Shown one piece after another: positions 1 to 9,052 of a stretch of 64,000 bases of DNA. The notes under the pieces were generated by a model that was not told the origin of the DNA, made no database searches, and saw only the letters and a list, made by a program, of their open reading frames with translations. The stretch's first letter is position 1; each line of letters starts with the position of its first letter. Origin of the DNA: Gallionella sp. (lineage in GTDB: Bacteria; Pseudomonadota; Gammaproteobacteria; Burkholderiales; Gallionellaceae). Location of the stretch: assembly GCA_028707275.1 (NCBI GenBank), contig JAQTUP010000001.1, forward strand, positions 186,001-250,000, in the 5' to 3' direction. Position numbers and translations under genes: made by a program.

Positions 1-1755
1 ATGCAAAATTTCACCCGCTTCATTCAACACCGGGTTGATGGTCATTTCCTGGTGATACAAGGTACCATCCTTGCGACGGTTGACCAGCTCCCCCCGCCAC
101 TCCCGCCCTGCCAGAATGGTTTGCCAGAGCTCTTCATAATAAAGCGGGCTTTGCTCGCCGGATTTGACAAACTCATTCAGACAATTACCCTTTACTTCGC
201 TCAGGCTATAACCTGTGAGATCGCAAAAGGACTGGTTCGCCCATTCGACATTGGCCTCCTTGTCGGTAATCACCACCGCACTGGCCGCCGCGTTGAGCGC
301 AATATCCTTCAATCGCAGTTCGTCCTGGATACGGATGCGCTCGATCACCATGGCAGCCAGCTCGGCATAGCGCTCCATCAAGATAATCTGTGTATCAGAG
401 GGTGCGCCCGGGAGCCTGCGACAGGCGGTCAGCGCGCCTAGCACGATGCCTGCGCTGTTTTTAATCGGCAAGGACCAGCAAGAGTGTACATCCGCCAGGC
501 GTGCCTGCTCGTGCAGCGCTTCAGGAGGATCACCCGGCGCCGCACCCTGTAAAAAGATCGAACAGACAAGATCAGGGTGCATGGCTTCGATTTGCAGCAG
601 CAATTTATCCAGCACCTCCGGGCGCGACTTACCCATGCTTACCTGGTTGAGAATCAGGTTGTGCAATGCCAGTTCGCCCGCACTGTTGCGCAGCTCGCAG
701 GTAAGCTCAGCCGCAATCCGCGCCGCATTGCGCCGGGTATCCAAGTAGGAGAGCATCAGCAAAAATAACAGCAGGCTCGCCGCAAAACCGCCTGCCAGAA
801 TGAACCAGGCCGGGCTGTAATCGAGCGCCCCCAGGCTGCCGGTTGACTGAGCAAAATGCAATGTCCACTCTCGCCCGAACAAATTCACGTGTCGGTCGAG
901 CGTAAAGGGGGTAAGTTCGTGTTTTTGATGCCCGGCTTCGCTGTTGTAGAGCAGCCTGTCCGGATGAGCGTCATTCCCGTCATATACTTGCAGGTGAAGG
1001 TGGGGAGCTGTCGGGTTGTCCCAGCCTTGCAACACCCCTTTGAGCAAATCGTCCATGCGAAACGGACTGTACACCCAGCCATACAGCGCGGCACGCCGCT
1101 GCACCTGGGTCGCTACAGGCATAGCCTTGCGGTAGACCGGCATATACATCAGCGTCCCCGCCTGCGCCGCCTCACCTGTTTCCTGCATCAGCACGACCTT
1201 GCCGGACAAAGCGGGCGCATTCATGTCGCGCGCCTGATCCATCGCCGCACGGCGCACCTTTGTATCGGCATACATGTCGTAGCCAAAAGCCCTCAGATTG
1301 CGGCCTTCGAAGGGTTCCAGATAGACAATGGGGGAATACACCTCGCGCTCGCTTGCAGGATGCACGGCGTAATCAGGAAATCCTTCCTGGCGGATTTGTG
1401 CGATATGTCCGGGTAACTGGTCACGGGCGACCAGCAAGGAAAAACCCAGACCCTGAATGCCGTTGAAGTGCCGGTCGATTTGCATGCGGGTGGCATAGGC
1501 ACGCCATTCGTCGCGCTCTATGCTCCTGGATGCATCGAACAAGGCGGCAGCGCCCAGCAGCACCTGTTTATGCGCATCCATCCTCCCCGTTATCTTGAGC
1601 ACGATTTCATCACAGTCAAAGGCAAACTGACGTTCTGCGTCATGCTCGGTGTCCAGGCGAACTTGATGGCTGGCATAAACGGTTACCAGCATTGATGCTG
1701 TCAAGATCAGCCAGGCTTTCAAATATCGCCCGGCGATGAGCTTCCTGTAATACAT
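1..1755 (-). CDS. CHASE-GAF-PAS membrane sensor protein, 3' end outside window
   Basis: The frame is open from the ATG at 1755 to the window edge (585 codons, no stop), so only the N-terminal part is visible. A membrane segment lies near residues 10-28. It is followed by an extracytoplasmic CHASE domain (about 60-270, with the family patterns YLEPFEGRN and GYDMYAD), a second membrane segment (about 301-327), a GAF-like region (about 356-470) and a PAS domain (from about 479, with NQSFCDLTGYS). CHASE receptors bind small ligands outside the inner membrane and pass the signal to a cytoplasmic output, commonly a histidine kinase, GGDEF or EAL domain. The output here lies beyond base 1 and is unknown. 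AAGGGG precedes the start. The neighbouring two-component genes run in the same direction, but a 237-bp gap separates them. Confidence 0.82.
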   Translation of the reverse strand, partial: MYYRKLIAGRYLKAWLILTASMLVTVYASHQVRLDTEHDAERQFAFDCDEIVLKITGRMDAHKQVLLGAAALFDASRSIERDEWRAYATRMQIDRHFNGIQGLGFSLLVARDQLPGHIAQIRQEGFPDYAVHPASEREVYSPIVYLEPFEGRNLRAFGYDMYADTKVRRAAMDQARDMNAPALSGKVVLMQETGEAAQAGTLMYMPVYRKAMPVATQVQRRAALYGWVYSPFRMDDLLKGVLQGWDNPTAPHLHLQVYDGNDAHPDRLLYNSEAGHQKHELTPFTLDRHVNLFGREWTLHFAQSTGSLGALDYSPAWFILAGGFAASLLLFLLMLSYLDTRRNAARIAAELTCELRNSAGELALHNLILNQVSMGKSRPEVLDKLLLQIEAMHPDLVCSIFLQGAAPGDPPEALHEQARLADVHSCWSLPIKNSAGIVLGALTACRRLPGAPSDTQIILMERYAELAAMVIERIRIQDELRLKDIALNAAASAVVITDKEANVEWANQSFCDLTGYSLSEVKGNCLNEFVKSGEQSPLYYEELWQTILAGREWRGELVNRRKDGTLYHQEMTINPVLNEAGEILH

Positions 1756-1992
1756 GCAAAACCCCTTGCCCGGTCAGCTTCCGGTAAAACGCCTGACTCT
1801 GGGAAAATTCTTACCGCGCGCCGACACATGGATCATGCAGGGCTCCCCAGTGAACAACCCGGTTTGGTTGTTATTAACTGAGCCGATTATCTGCCTATCG
1901 TTGCCCGGCTCAAAGTCAGCACTGTCTGATTCTTAACAGGCACAGGCTGACCTCAATATAGGATGATTCCTAAGAAGGGTGAAGCAGGAGGG

Positions 1993-2625
1993 TCAGCCGT
2001 CGATCAGCTGATGGCGAATCGCATAGCGAATCAGATCGGTCTGGGTTTGAATATTCATTTTTCCCATCAGCCTGGATTTGTGTGTGCTGACAGTCTTGAT
2101 ACTCAGGAACAACTCATTGGCGATCTCGGTGACCGTCCTGCCGGAGACCAACATCAAAAATACCTGGGCCTCGCGCTCGGACAGGTCCTCATGCGGTGCA
2201 CAACTCTCGGGGGTGTGGACAAAGACGAGGGATTCTACCAGCACAGGATCGATAAAATGCCCGCCGGCGGCTACCTTGCGTATGGCGTCTACCAGGATTT
2301 CAGGCTCGCTGCCTTTGGTAAGATAGCCACAAGCCCCGGCCTTGAGGGCACGGCTGGCGATCTGTCCTTCTACATGCATACTGAGCACCAGAACCGGCAG
2401 ATCAGGATACTCGGCACTCATGCGTTTAATCAGATCCACGCCGGTATAACCTGGCATATTAAGATCGAGCAGCACGATATCGCAGCTGGTTTTTTTAAGG
2501 AGTTCAAGCAGTTCATTGCCATCCCCTGCCTCTCCCACTACCGTGATCTCAGGAACGAGCGCGAGGATTTGTTTGAGTCCGCGCCGCACGATGGCATGGT
2601 CGTCGGCCAGAATGAGTCTGATCAT
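1993..2625 (-). CDS. NarL/FixJ-family response regulator
   Basis: A 210-residue response regulator. The N-terminal receiver domain (about 2-118) has the acidic pair in LADDHA, the phosphoacceptor Asp in LLDLNMPG, and the conserved Lys in YLTKGSEPE. The C-terminal LuxR-type helix-turn-helix (about 145-205) contains LSEREAQVFLML and the recognition segment LSIKTVSTHKSRL. Such proteins bind DNA as dimers after phosphorylation by a HisKA_3 kinase. The kinase gene lies 19 bp upstream on the same strand, so the pair is almost certainly co-transcribed and cognate. Target genes cannot be read from the sequence. Confidence 0.95.
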   Translation of the reverse strand: MIRLILADDHAIVRRGLKQILALVPEITVVGEAGDGNELLELLKKTSCDIVLLDLNMPGYTGVDLIKRMSAEYPDLPVLVLSMHVEGQIASRALKAGACGYLTKGSEPEILVDAIRKVAAGGHFIDPVLVESLVFVHTPESCAPHEDLSEREAQVFLMLVSGRTVTEIANELFLSIKTVSTHKSRLMGKMNIQTQTDLIRYAIRHQLIDG

Positions 2626-2644
2626 AATTCGATAACTGAAAAAG

Positions 2645-4159
2645 TTAACATGCTACAGGAAAACAGGCGCGAATGCGTGTACCCCGCCCAGGTTCGCTGT
2701 CGAGTACAAGTTCGCCGCCTAATATCGTCATCCTTTCACGAATACCGACCAGCCCGAATGATTTTCGACTGGAAACCATCTGCGGGTCAAACCCTTTACC
2801 ATTGTCATACACCTCGAAGCAAAGACGCCCCTCGGCACGGCTCACCCTGATGTCGACCCGGGTCGCCGCCGCATGACGCGAGATATTGGTCAAGGACTCC
2901 TGGATGATGCGAAACACGGCAATGGCCGCCGATTCGTCCAGGGTAAGATCCCCCTCTGCCAGCGCCAGCTCACAACGAATACCTGTATAACCGACAAACT
3001 CCTCAACCAGCCATTCAATGGCGGCTACGATACCCAGATCCAGCGCGCCGGGCCGCAGGCTGGACGTGATGTGTCGCGAAATTTCGATCGTCCGCCCCAC
3101 CAGCTGAGTCATGGATTGCAGGCGTTTCATCAGCTCCGGATTAGCATCGCCAAAACGCATGCGAGCGAGCGACACATCCATCTTCAGCGCGGTCAGCGTC
3201 TGTCCCAGTTCGTCGTGAATCTCGCGTGCAACATGTTTGCGCTCCTCCTCGCGCACACTTTCCATATGCGCGGCAAGCTCCCTCAGCATCTTTTGCGAAT
3301 GGATGAGTTTCTCCTCATAAATTTTGCTCTCGGTGACATTGAGCACGACGCCATCCCAAATGCATGTATCCTCATCCTGTCGGTGCGGCGTGGCGCGCAG
3401 ATTGATCCATTTAACCGTGCCGTCCGCCGCCCTCACGCACCCTTCCCAGTTCCACAAGGCAAGCGCTGCGCGCGAGCGTGCCATGCTGTCATGGAAAGTC
3501 ATCAGATGTTCGCCGACAATACGGCCTGTCAACTCGCTATCGTCCAGCATCAGCGCGACAGCCTCTATACCCAGCAGGTCTTGCGCAGCATTGCTGACGT
3601 AGCTGAATCGCAGCCCGGCATCCGCCGTATGCTGAGAACACCGGATCACCATACCCGGAACATTGGCGGCGATGGCATGCAATCGCTCCTCGCTTTCGCG
3701 CAGGATTGCTGCGGTCATCTGGCGTTTATTTTCATCCTCTTTTACCTTTTCGAGCATAAAGGAGGCGGTGGCAAACCTGGCGTGCTGGCGATACATTGCC
3801 TCAACCACGAAGATCACCAGCATTTCTTCAACGCAAAACACAACATTTGACCAGACGGCAGAGGCATGAAAAGTGAATACAAATACGCCAAAGGGCGGAA
3901 TAAACAGATAACTTGCCAGCACAGAGCTAATCAGCATCGCAAACAATCCGGGGCCTGCACCGCAGAGCACGGCAACCAGCGTGACTGCCGGAAAAAAAGT
4001 CAGGAAGGGAATGCCTGATTCGGCCGGGGCAATGGCCAGCCTGCCAAAAAGTGCGACCATCACCAGCACCACTGCGACCAGATAGCCGACAGGTTTTCCC
4101 CGTTGAGAAGGAGAAAACCTGTCCAGGAACCTGTCAGCGTCTGCAAAAATATGGCTCAT
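2645..4159 (-). CDS. Membrane PAS histidine kinase (HisKA_3 type)
   Basis: A 504-residue NarX/UhpB-class sensor kinase. The N-terminus (about 22-125) has four hydrophobic segments like the KdpD-type DUF4118 membrane module. A PAS domain follows (about 155-275). The dimerisation/phosphoacceptor helix contains the HisKA_3 H-box, with His in AREIHDELGQTL. The ATP-binding domain has the N-box region IIQESLTNISRHA, the G1 box VYDNGKGFD, and the terminal GRGTRIRACFP. The LuxR-type regulator directly downstream is the expected partner. There is no large periplasmic domain, so the stimulus is probably sensed in the membrane or by the cytoplasmic PAS. Confidence 0.93.
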   Translation of the reverse strand: MSHIFADADRFLDRFSPSQRGKPVGYLVAVVLVMVALFGRLAIAPAESGIPFLTFFPAVTLVAVLCGAGPGLFAMLISSVLASYLFIPPFGVFVFTFHASAVWSNVVFCVEEMLVIFVVEAMYRQHARFATASFMLEKVKEDENKRQMTAAILRESEERLHAIAANVPGMVIRCSQHTADAGLRFSYVSNAAQDLLGIEAVALMLDDSELTGRIVGEHLMTFHDSMARSRAALALWNWEGCVRAADGTVKWINLRATPHRQDEDTCIWDGVVLNVTESKIYEEKLIHSQKMLRELAAHMESVREEERKHVAREIHDELGQTLTALKMDVSLARMRFGDANPELMKRLQSMTQLVGRTIEISRHITSSLRPGALDLGIVAAIEWLVEEFVGYTGIRCELALAEGDLTLDESAAIAVFRIIQESLTNISRHAAATRVDIRVSRAEGRLCFEVYDNGKGFDPQMVSSRKSFGLVGIRERMTILGGELVLDSEPGRGTRIRACFPVAC

Positions 4160-4218
4160 GAATTTTTTGGATATAAAGTTGCGCTCAGCCTGAAAAAGTT
4201 TTCCGGGTTTAGCGCATG

Positions 4219-5073
4219 TCAGACGCTCACCTTGACGGGCACACCCAGGCGGGTGATGCGGGCGGCAAAGGCCTGCATCAAGGCGCCGGGCAAAGCCAAC
4301 AGGCGCGGCGCTTCTGCCTGCTGCGAGGGACGCGCCAGACCATACAACAAGACGCCTTGCAACGGGTGCCCGTCCCGCAGCAGTCCTGCCACAAAGGCCA
4401 GATAGTCATCCTCGTCCTGAACTGAGGGCGGCATGCCGTCGAGCGAAAACCAGCAGGTTTGCAGCCAGGTCGGACAAGATGCAATCGCCGCGACCAGATT
4501 TAAACGCACCCGGTCGATACTGGCATGCGTGTCGTTGATACGCTGCATGCCACTCGCACTTGCGCGGTCCAGTTTGAACCAGACTTCGCCCTGTATGTTT
4601 GCCATGTCGCGCAATCCTTGCTGCACATCCGGGCGGTGCAGCAGACTGCCGTTGGTAATCAACACGGTTTTGACCGATTCCGGTAACTCCAGCTCGGCAC
4701 GGATGCGAGCGATGAGTTCGATGACACGGGAAAATTCGGCAGCACTGGTAGGCTCTCCGTTGCCGGACAGCGCAATGTCGTTGATGCGCCGCGCCCCTTC
4801 CGGCACACGCTTTTGCATGAAATCGCCGTGCAACAGCTCGGTTAAAAAGGCGCGCAGCTCAGCGTCCAGCAGCGCAAGATCCACAGGGGGCGCCGTGCCG
4901 CGCGCAAGGTTCGGCACCTGACAGTACAGACAGCGCCAGTTGCAGGCGTTATTGGGATTAAGATTGATGCCGACCGATACCCCGCCTGAGCGGCGTGAGA
5001 CTACCGGATACACATAGCGCATCTGGGCGCTGTTCCGGTCGTGATCGACTACGTTGAGAATTGTATGGCTCAT
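4219..5073 (-). CDS. Radical SAM protein (COG0731-like)
   Basis: The protein has the radical SAM cluster motif CNWRCLYC (CxxxCxxC) near residue 48, followed by a glycine-containing stretch ALSGNGEPTSA typical of the SAM-binding barrel. The enzyme should cleave S-adenosylmethionine at a 4Fe-4S centre. The substrate is unknown; the closest class I can name is the COG0731 group, related to wybutosine- and MoaA-like enzymes. I place the start at the ATG at 5073 (MSHTILNVV). A TTG six codons upstream (5091) is also open, but neither has a convincing ribosome-binding site. The gene sits between a two-component system and a caspase-like gene, without a clear operon. Confidence 0.85.
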   Translation of the reverse strand: MSHTILNVVDHDRNSAQMRYVYPVVSRRSGGVSVGINLNPNNACNWRCLYCQVPNLARGTAPPVDLALLDAELRAFLTELLHGDFMQKRVPEGARRINDIALSGNGEPTSAAEFSRVIELIARIRAELELPESVKTVLITNGSLLHRPDVQQGLRDMANIQGEVWFKLDRASASGMQRINDTHASIDRVRLNLVAAIASCPTWLQTCWFSLDGMPPSVQDEDDYLAFVAGLLRDGHPLQGVLLYGLARPSQQAEAPRLLALPGALMQAFAARITRLGVPVKVSV

Positions 5074-5141
5074 TTTAAATTGTTTGCCCAAGGAAGGCTC
5101 AAAACCAAGTCCCGCAAAAAGAGATTGGGGACGCAGAGGGG

Positions 5142-7556
5142 TTATTGCCTGACTCTGACCAGCGGAAAACCCTGACCTGTCGGCGAAACAATCGGGAATT
5201 GCTTGTGATGAAATACCCGCTCGGCAAGCTCCGGCACCTGGTTATCAACGTAATCGGCCAGCTCCAGCGTCTTTACAAAGCCGTCCTTATCCGCATCTGC
5301 ATCACCGTTGAGTCCTTCAACCACCACCCATGTAAACAGGCCATGATTTTTGTAGCCTTCGAGCGCTTCCTGCACAGAGCTTGCGGCGGACAGGATGGTC
5401 GAACCGACCGCGCGCGAGAGCACCTTCATCGCAGTATCCTCGCTCATACCTCGTGTCATCATCGCCATTTGCAGCGCATCCCCCATCTTCCCGGCATTAC
5501 AAGTATCGAGCACCACCAGTTTTTTCGATGCGGGGATGTTGGAAATCAGCTCTTTGAAGACATCCTGCGACAAGGCATCCTGTTTCAAGTGAGCCGTCGA
5601 AGTAGAGCCCACATTGGACGTAATCAAAAAATACTGGCCGTCATCGACGGTGCCATGGCTGGCCACATAGAAGACGAACAAATCTTCCGGCCGCACATCC
5701 TTCTGCGCCTGTTTAAGTGCTGCGGTGATCGCAACGTTCGTCGTCTCCGCAGGGGTCAACAAACGGTGCACCTGAACATTTTCGAACAGTCCTTTGCCCT
5801 TGTTTTTCAACGTCGTTGCAAATAACTCGGCATCTGCGACCGGATAGGACAACGCGAGCCTCGGATTAACATAATCCTTGATGCCGACCACCACGGCATA
5901 AAGCGTGGGCGGTCTGGGCGCAAAACTGGCCTGAATTTCCAGAGTCGCCTCCGAACTTTGCATACTGTTGTCAGCATTAAACGCGACCGCGCGAATGACA
6001 TTCCTGCCTGACTCCAGACTCACCGTATATTGCAGTACCTGACCACCCTGAGCGGTTGACTGAAGCTGCAAGTTACGGGTTTTTTCGAGCACCACCGCCG
6101 TCCCGTTACGGTACAGCCGCACATCGCCCACCCCGCCTCCCTGATCCTTGACTTGCAGTATCAGGGTAACCTGATCCTGATTCACAGAGGCGGGAGTATC
6201 GACGATGGCAATGACCGGAGGCTGTTTGACATCCTCAATTTTGCGATAGTCACGCAGCGATCCACCCGAAAGAGCGACCTTGACCAGGTCGGGGCGGAAA
6301 AAAGATTCGCGCAGCTGTGAAGTGGAAAAAGACTTTCCGGCAACACTCACATCCAGATACTGATCGCCTTTTTCAGAAGAGTTGTAATAACCGCTGGGGG
6401 TAGTCACCAGCCACTCGCCATCATCAAATGCGATCAAAGCCGCTGCTTCCTCACCACTGACCACATCGAACATTCTGACCGATGCCGCCGAGGTGATTGC
6501 AACTAACTTGCCGTTAGGTGAAAAAGCGGCATGCGGGGGGCTCATGTCCAACATCATTTTTTCGTCCGGGCGTTTTAACTGCCTGATCAATTGCCCGTTG
6601 GACATATCCCACAATTTGTACTCGCCACGCGGATTTCCGCTCAGAACACGCGTGCCATCAGGAGAGACGACTAAAATGCTCAACTGCTGATTACCCTTCT
6701 CGTGTGCGAAAAAAGTGCTCTCCACATTAAACCTGACAAGTTCCCTGACGGTATTTCCCGTCTCGGCGTCCAGCTGGTCAATGGATATTGTAGCGCTGCT
6801 GCCTAATGTGCCATGAAATTCAGAACGCGATGCCAGTATGTATTTATTGTCAGGCGTAAATGCAACGGCGCCCACCCCGTCACTGACAAAGTTTCCTGCC
6901 ATAACCGAACGGCGCCAGATCTCCCGTCCGGTATTCAGTTCGAAGAGTGCCAGGCCCTTATACTGCTCACTGACGAGAATCGCATGCCTGCCGTCTGGCG
7001 ACAGGGTGCCAAAATCGAATCCGTCAAATGTCCTGACAACGGTGCCGCTCTGCACATCCACCAGTTTCGTTTTGTTTTCGGTGCCGGCAAAGCTGATATT
7101 GAGCTCGCTGCCCAAAAGATATTTCCCATCCGGCGAATAAGACAGGCGACCACCGAATTCGCCGGCTATGTTTTGCAATTCCCGGCCTGTGGCTACCTCC
7201 AGTAAGCGAGTGTTATCGCCGCTGAACAGTCCCGTTCTGCCTGATACGGCCATATTTTTTCCGTCAGGGGAATAGGCCATATCGAACACTCCCCACTGAA
7301 CTGGGAAAGGAATCGCTCTTGCCTCTTTGGCATTCTCCACGTCCCACACCCTCAGCGAGGAACTGGCGCCGCCTGAAACCAGATTTTTGCCATCCTGTGA
7401 ATAGTCGAGCACGCTGACCACGGAGACTTTGCTTTTCACCTTCATCGCCTTATCACCTGAGGTAAGACTCATCTGCGGGGTGACCTGCATCATGTCTGCA
7501 CATCCGGTCAAAAAGAACAGCCAGGACAACAGGAAAAACATTCGCGGCGTAGTCAT
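5142..7556 (-). CDS. WD40-repeat caspase-family (peptidase C14) lipoprotein
   Basis: An 804-residue envelope protein. The N-terminus is a lipoprotein signal, with lipobox LTGC after a hydrophobic stretch. Residues about 35-380 carry repeated WD40/beta-propeller signatures (YSPDGKNMAV, YSPDGKYLLG, FTPDNKYILA, VSPDGTRVLS, FSPNGKLVAI). Residues about 430-540 look like beta-sandwich spacer. The C-terminal caspase fold starts near 553 (LYAVVVGIKDY), with a probable catalytic His634 in VASHGTVDD and Cys686 in LDTCNAGK. An EF-hand-like loop (DADKDGFVKTLE) lies in the last quarter. Caspase-like bacterial peptidases cleave after basic or acidic residues, but the substrate is unknown. Lipid anchoring suggests a periplasmic rather than cytosolic role. 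It appears monocistronic, with repeat copy 1 beginning 28 bp upstream of the start. Confidence 0.9.
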   Translation of the reverse strand: MTTPRMFFLLSWLFFLTGCADMMQVTPQMSLTSGDKAMKVKSKVSVVSVLDYSQDGKNLVSGGASSSLRVWDVENAKEARAIPFPVQWGVFDMAYSPDGKNMAVSGRTGLFSGDNTRLLEVATGRELQNIAGEFGGRLSYSPDGKYLLGSELNISFAGTENKTKLVDVQSGTVVRTFDGFDFGTLSPDGRHAILVSEQYKGLALFELNTGREIWRRSVMAGNFVSDGVGAVAFTPDNKYILASRSEFHGTLGSSATISIDQLDAETGNTVRELVRFNVESTFFAHEKGNQQLSILVVSPDGTRVLSGNPRGEYKLWDMSNGQLIRQLKRPDEKMMLDMSPPHAAFSPNGKLVAITSAASVRMFDVVSGEEAAALIAFDDGEWLVTTPSGYYNSSEKGDQYLDVSVAGKSFSTSQLRESFFRPDLVKVALSGGSLRDYRKIEDVKQPPVIAIVDTPASVNQDQVTLILQVKDQGGGVGDVRLYRNGTAVVLEKTRNLQLQSTAQGGQVLQYTVSLESGRNVIRAVAFNADNSMQSSEATLEIQASFAPRPPTLYAVVVGIKDYVNPRLALSYPVADAELFATTLKNKGKGLFENVQVHRLLTPAETTNVAITAALKQAQKDVRPEDLFVFYVASHGTVDDGQYFLITSNVGSTSTAHLKQDALSQDVFKELISNIPASKKLVVLDTCNAGKMGDALQMAMMTRGMSEDTAMKVLSRAVGSTILSAASSVQEALEGYKNHGLFTWVVVEGLNGDADADKDGFVKTLELADYVDNQVPELAERVFHHKQFPIVSPTGQGFPLVRVRQ

Positions 7557-7583
7557 ATATCCTCCTTCGAAAACAGCTTACTG

Positions 7584-7875
7584 ACTGATGTTACGCAGTA
7601 ACATCAGTCGTGTATTCAAATCAACTTCGCCGGGGGCAGCCCGGCTGCTGGCGACTTTCTTTTGAGTCGCCAAAAGAAAGTCGCTAAAGAAAAAGCGACC
7701 CCGGCGCGCCATCGCACCGATCGGCCACTGGCAGATCGGTGCGATTCCCTCGATAGTCGGCAAACAACGGGGCTGCGCAACTCACACGATCCGCACAGCG
7801 CACACGTGCTCAAACAGTGCTCGCCTAACCCCACCGTTGTTTGCTGACTATTTTCGGCGGCGCACAGGGGCTTAA
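7584..7875. repeat. Dispersed ~300-bp structured repeat, copy 1
   Basis: The element begins with a palindrome (CTGATGTTACGCAG and its inverse) and ends near CGCACAGGGGCTTAAG. Visible stems are CGCCGGGG (7628-7635) with CCCCGGCG (7699-7706), a perfect 14-bp hairpin 7651-7664/7671-7684, a perfect 12-bp hairpin 7711-7722/7734-7745, and an 18-bp long-range stem with one G-U pair, 7753-7770/7834-7851. Related copies lie at 30228-30530 and from 63776 to the window end. Short open frames cross it on both strands, but they are not conserved between copies. Confidence 0.9.
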
Positions 7876-8085
7876 GATGAAGCGCCAAGGTCACTTCTCG
7901 GAATAACTCATTAGCCCCGTTTTTTGAAGCTTGTGCGTAACCTCATTTACTGACTGATTTATTTCGGCACCGTGCGCATGCACTCCCCGAACAGGAGATT
8001 GCAGGCTCATTACCCCGACATACTTTTTTTTGATTATGCGCGGGCAGGAGGTAGTTATGCAATAGGCGTGTTCTGCTTGACACTA

Positions 8086-8105
8086 CCTCGCCCTGAAGGG
8101 CGAGG
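8086..8105. other. Strong GC hairpin
   Basis: CCTCGCCC, loop TGAA, GGGCGAGG: a perfect 8-bp stem, extendable by one A-T pair. It lacks a convincing T-tract, so it is either a weak terminator or another member of the GC-rich palindrome class seen inside pheT, tsaE and aroA. Confidence 0.5.
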
Positions 8106-8110
8106 TTTAA

Positions 8111-8183
8111 GCTGCGAAGCGAAGGCTAAGGAAAAAAGCGACGGAAAAGCGGAGTTTACATATAGTAACTGATGTTACGCACT
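8111..8183. repeat. Mosaic of two repeat fragments
   Basis: Bases 8111-8162 match, in inverted orientation, the interior of the terminal-inverted-repeat element at 9053-9198 (shared core AAGGAAAAAAGCGACG and CGGAGTTTAC). At 8168 the sequence switches to ACTGATGTTACGCA, the first bases of the 300-bp repeat. The remainder of 7876-8217 shows no gene I can support. Confidence 0.6.
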
Positions 8184-8217
8184 GACTTCTAAAGCCAGTA
8201 TTTTGGAATCAAACTTA

Positions 8218-9024
8218 TCAGCCGTGCGACAACTTAAATTCGGTATATCGTTGACGCACAAGTACAGGATCGTATTTTCTTTCCAGGCGGCGAACAATAA
8301 AATGTCCTCTGGCCATACTCTGAAAATGATCAATAAAAACCGTATTGATCAATGCGCCCCCTATGGCACCCACGACAGGAACAAGTTGTGCGGCGGCTTT
8401 CTCGGTCACGTTAATGGAGTAACGCTCTGCGATTTGAGTGATCAGCCTGACTATTGCAGGCGCGGCCTCCTTTTTAAGTCCATTTTTTGCGATATGTGCA
8501 GCCGCTTCAGATACTGCTTTAGTCATTGCCTCACGCGCCAGAAAATAGCCAATTTCAGCAGTATCATCGCTGCCAGATGGGCCGCCAAGCGCCAAAACCT
8601 GGACGCATTCAAATTGCGTTTGCAAATCTTGCATGTCCGCGCCTTCGCTTCTGGCAATATCGGCGATAGACCGCATCATGATTGTTGTCGAAATTGGCAG
8701 CTCGATTGTCAGTGCCATCAAGCCAAACGCACCACCGACAGCGCCTGTTGTCGCCGTCGCGGCCATGTGCCACCAGTTTGATGATTCCGGTGGTTCTGAA
8801 AGCGAGTTTGGATCATGAAGCGTTAAAGTTTTCAAGGACAACCGTAACGCTCCATGTATTGCTTTCTGTGTGGCGACACTGATGGTCTTGGTTGCTTTAT
8901 CCGGCAAACGTGCAATCACCGCTTCAATTGGCGTTCCAACGGCATTAGCAATCTTCGCCCCGACACTGGGTTTTTCGAGAAGCAGCACCGCTGCTTGCAG
9001 GGCTTTCAGATCGTTGTCGTTCAT
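8218..9024 (-). CDS. EcsC family protein
   Basis: A 268-residue protein that matches the EcsC family layout: an amphipathic N-terminus, a hydrophobic glycine/alanine-rich hairpin (about 91-120), a conserved middle with FECVQVLALGG and EIGYFLAREAM, and a C-terminal hydrophobic stretch with VPVVGAIGGALINTVFIDHF. Named from a Bacillus ABC-transporter operon, the family has no established biochemical role, and membrane association is likely. The start ATG at 9024 lies only about 30 bp from a 146-bp inverted-repeat element, which may therefore contain or disrupt its promoter. No partner gene is obvious. Confidence 0.8.
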   Translation of the reverse strand: MNDNDLKALQAAVLLLEKPSVGAKIANAVGTPIEAVIARLPDKATKTISVATQKAIHGALRLSLKTLTLHDPNSLSEPPESSNWWHMAATATTGAVGGAFGLMALTIELPISTTIMMRSIADIARSEGADMQDLQTQFECVQVLALGGPSGSDDTAEIGYFLAREAMTKAVSEAAAHIAKNGLKKEAAPAIVRLITQIAERYSINVTEKAAAQLVPVVGAIGGALINTVFIDHFQSMARGHFIVRRLERKYDPVLVRQRYTEFKLSHG

Positions 9025-9052
9025 ATGTATACGCCTATAGAAATGCTGGTCT

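Noticed and set aside
1963..2850. 295-codon plus-strand open frame
   Set aside because: It lies opposite the response regulator and kinase genes, which have complete domains; the plus-strand translation shows no family pattern.
7616..7894. Short frames inside the 300-bp repeat (both strands, also at 30232-30490 and 63773-63955)
   Set aside because: They differ in frame and length between copies, and substitutions preserve stems rather than amino acids.
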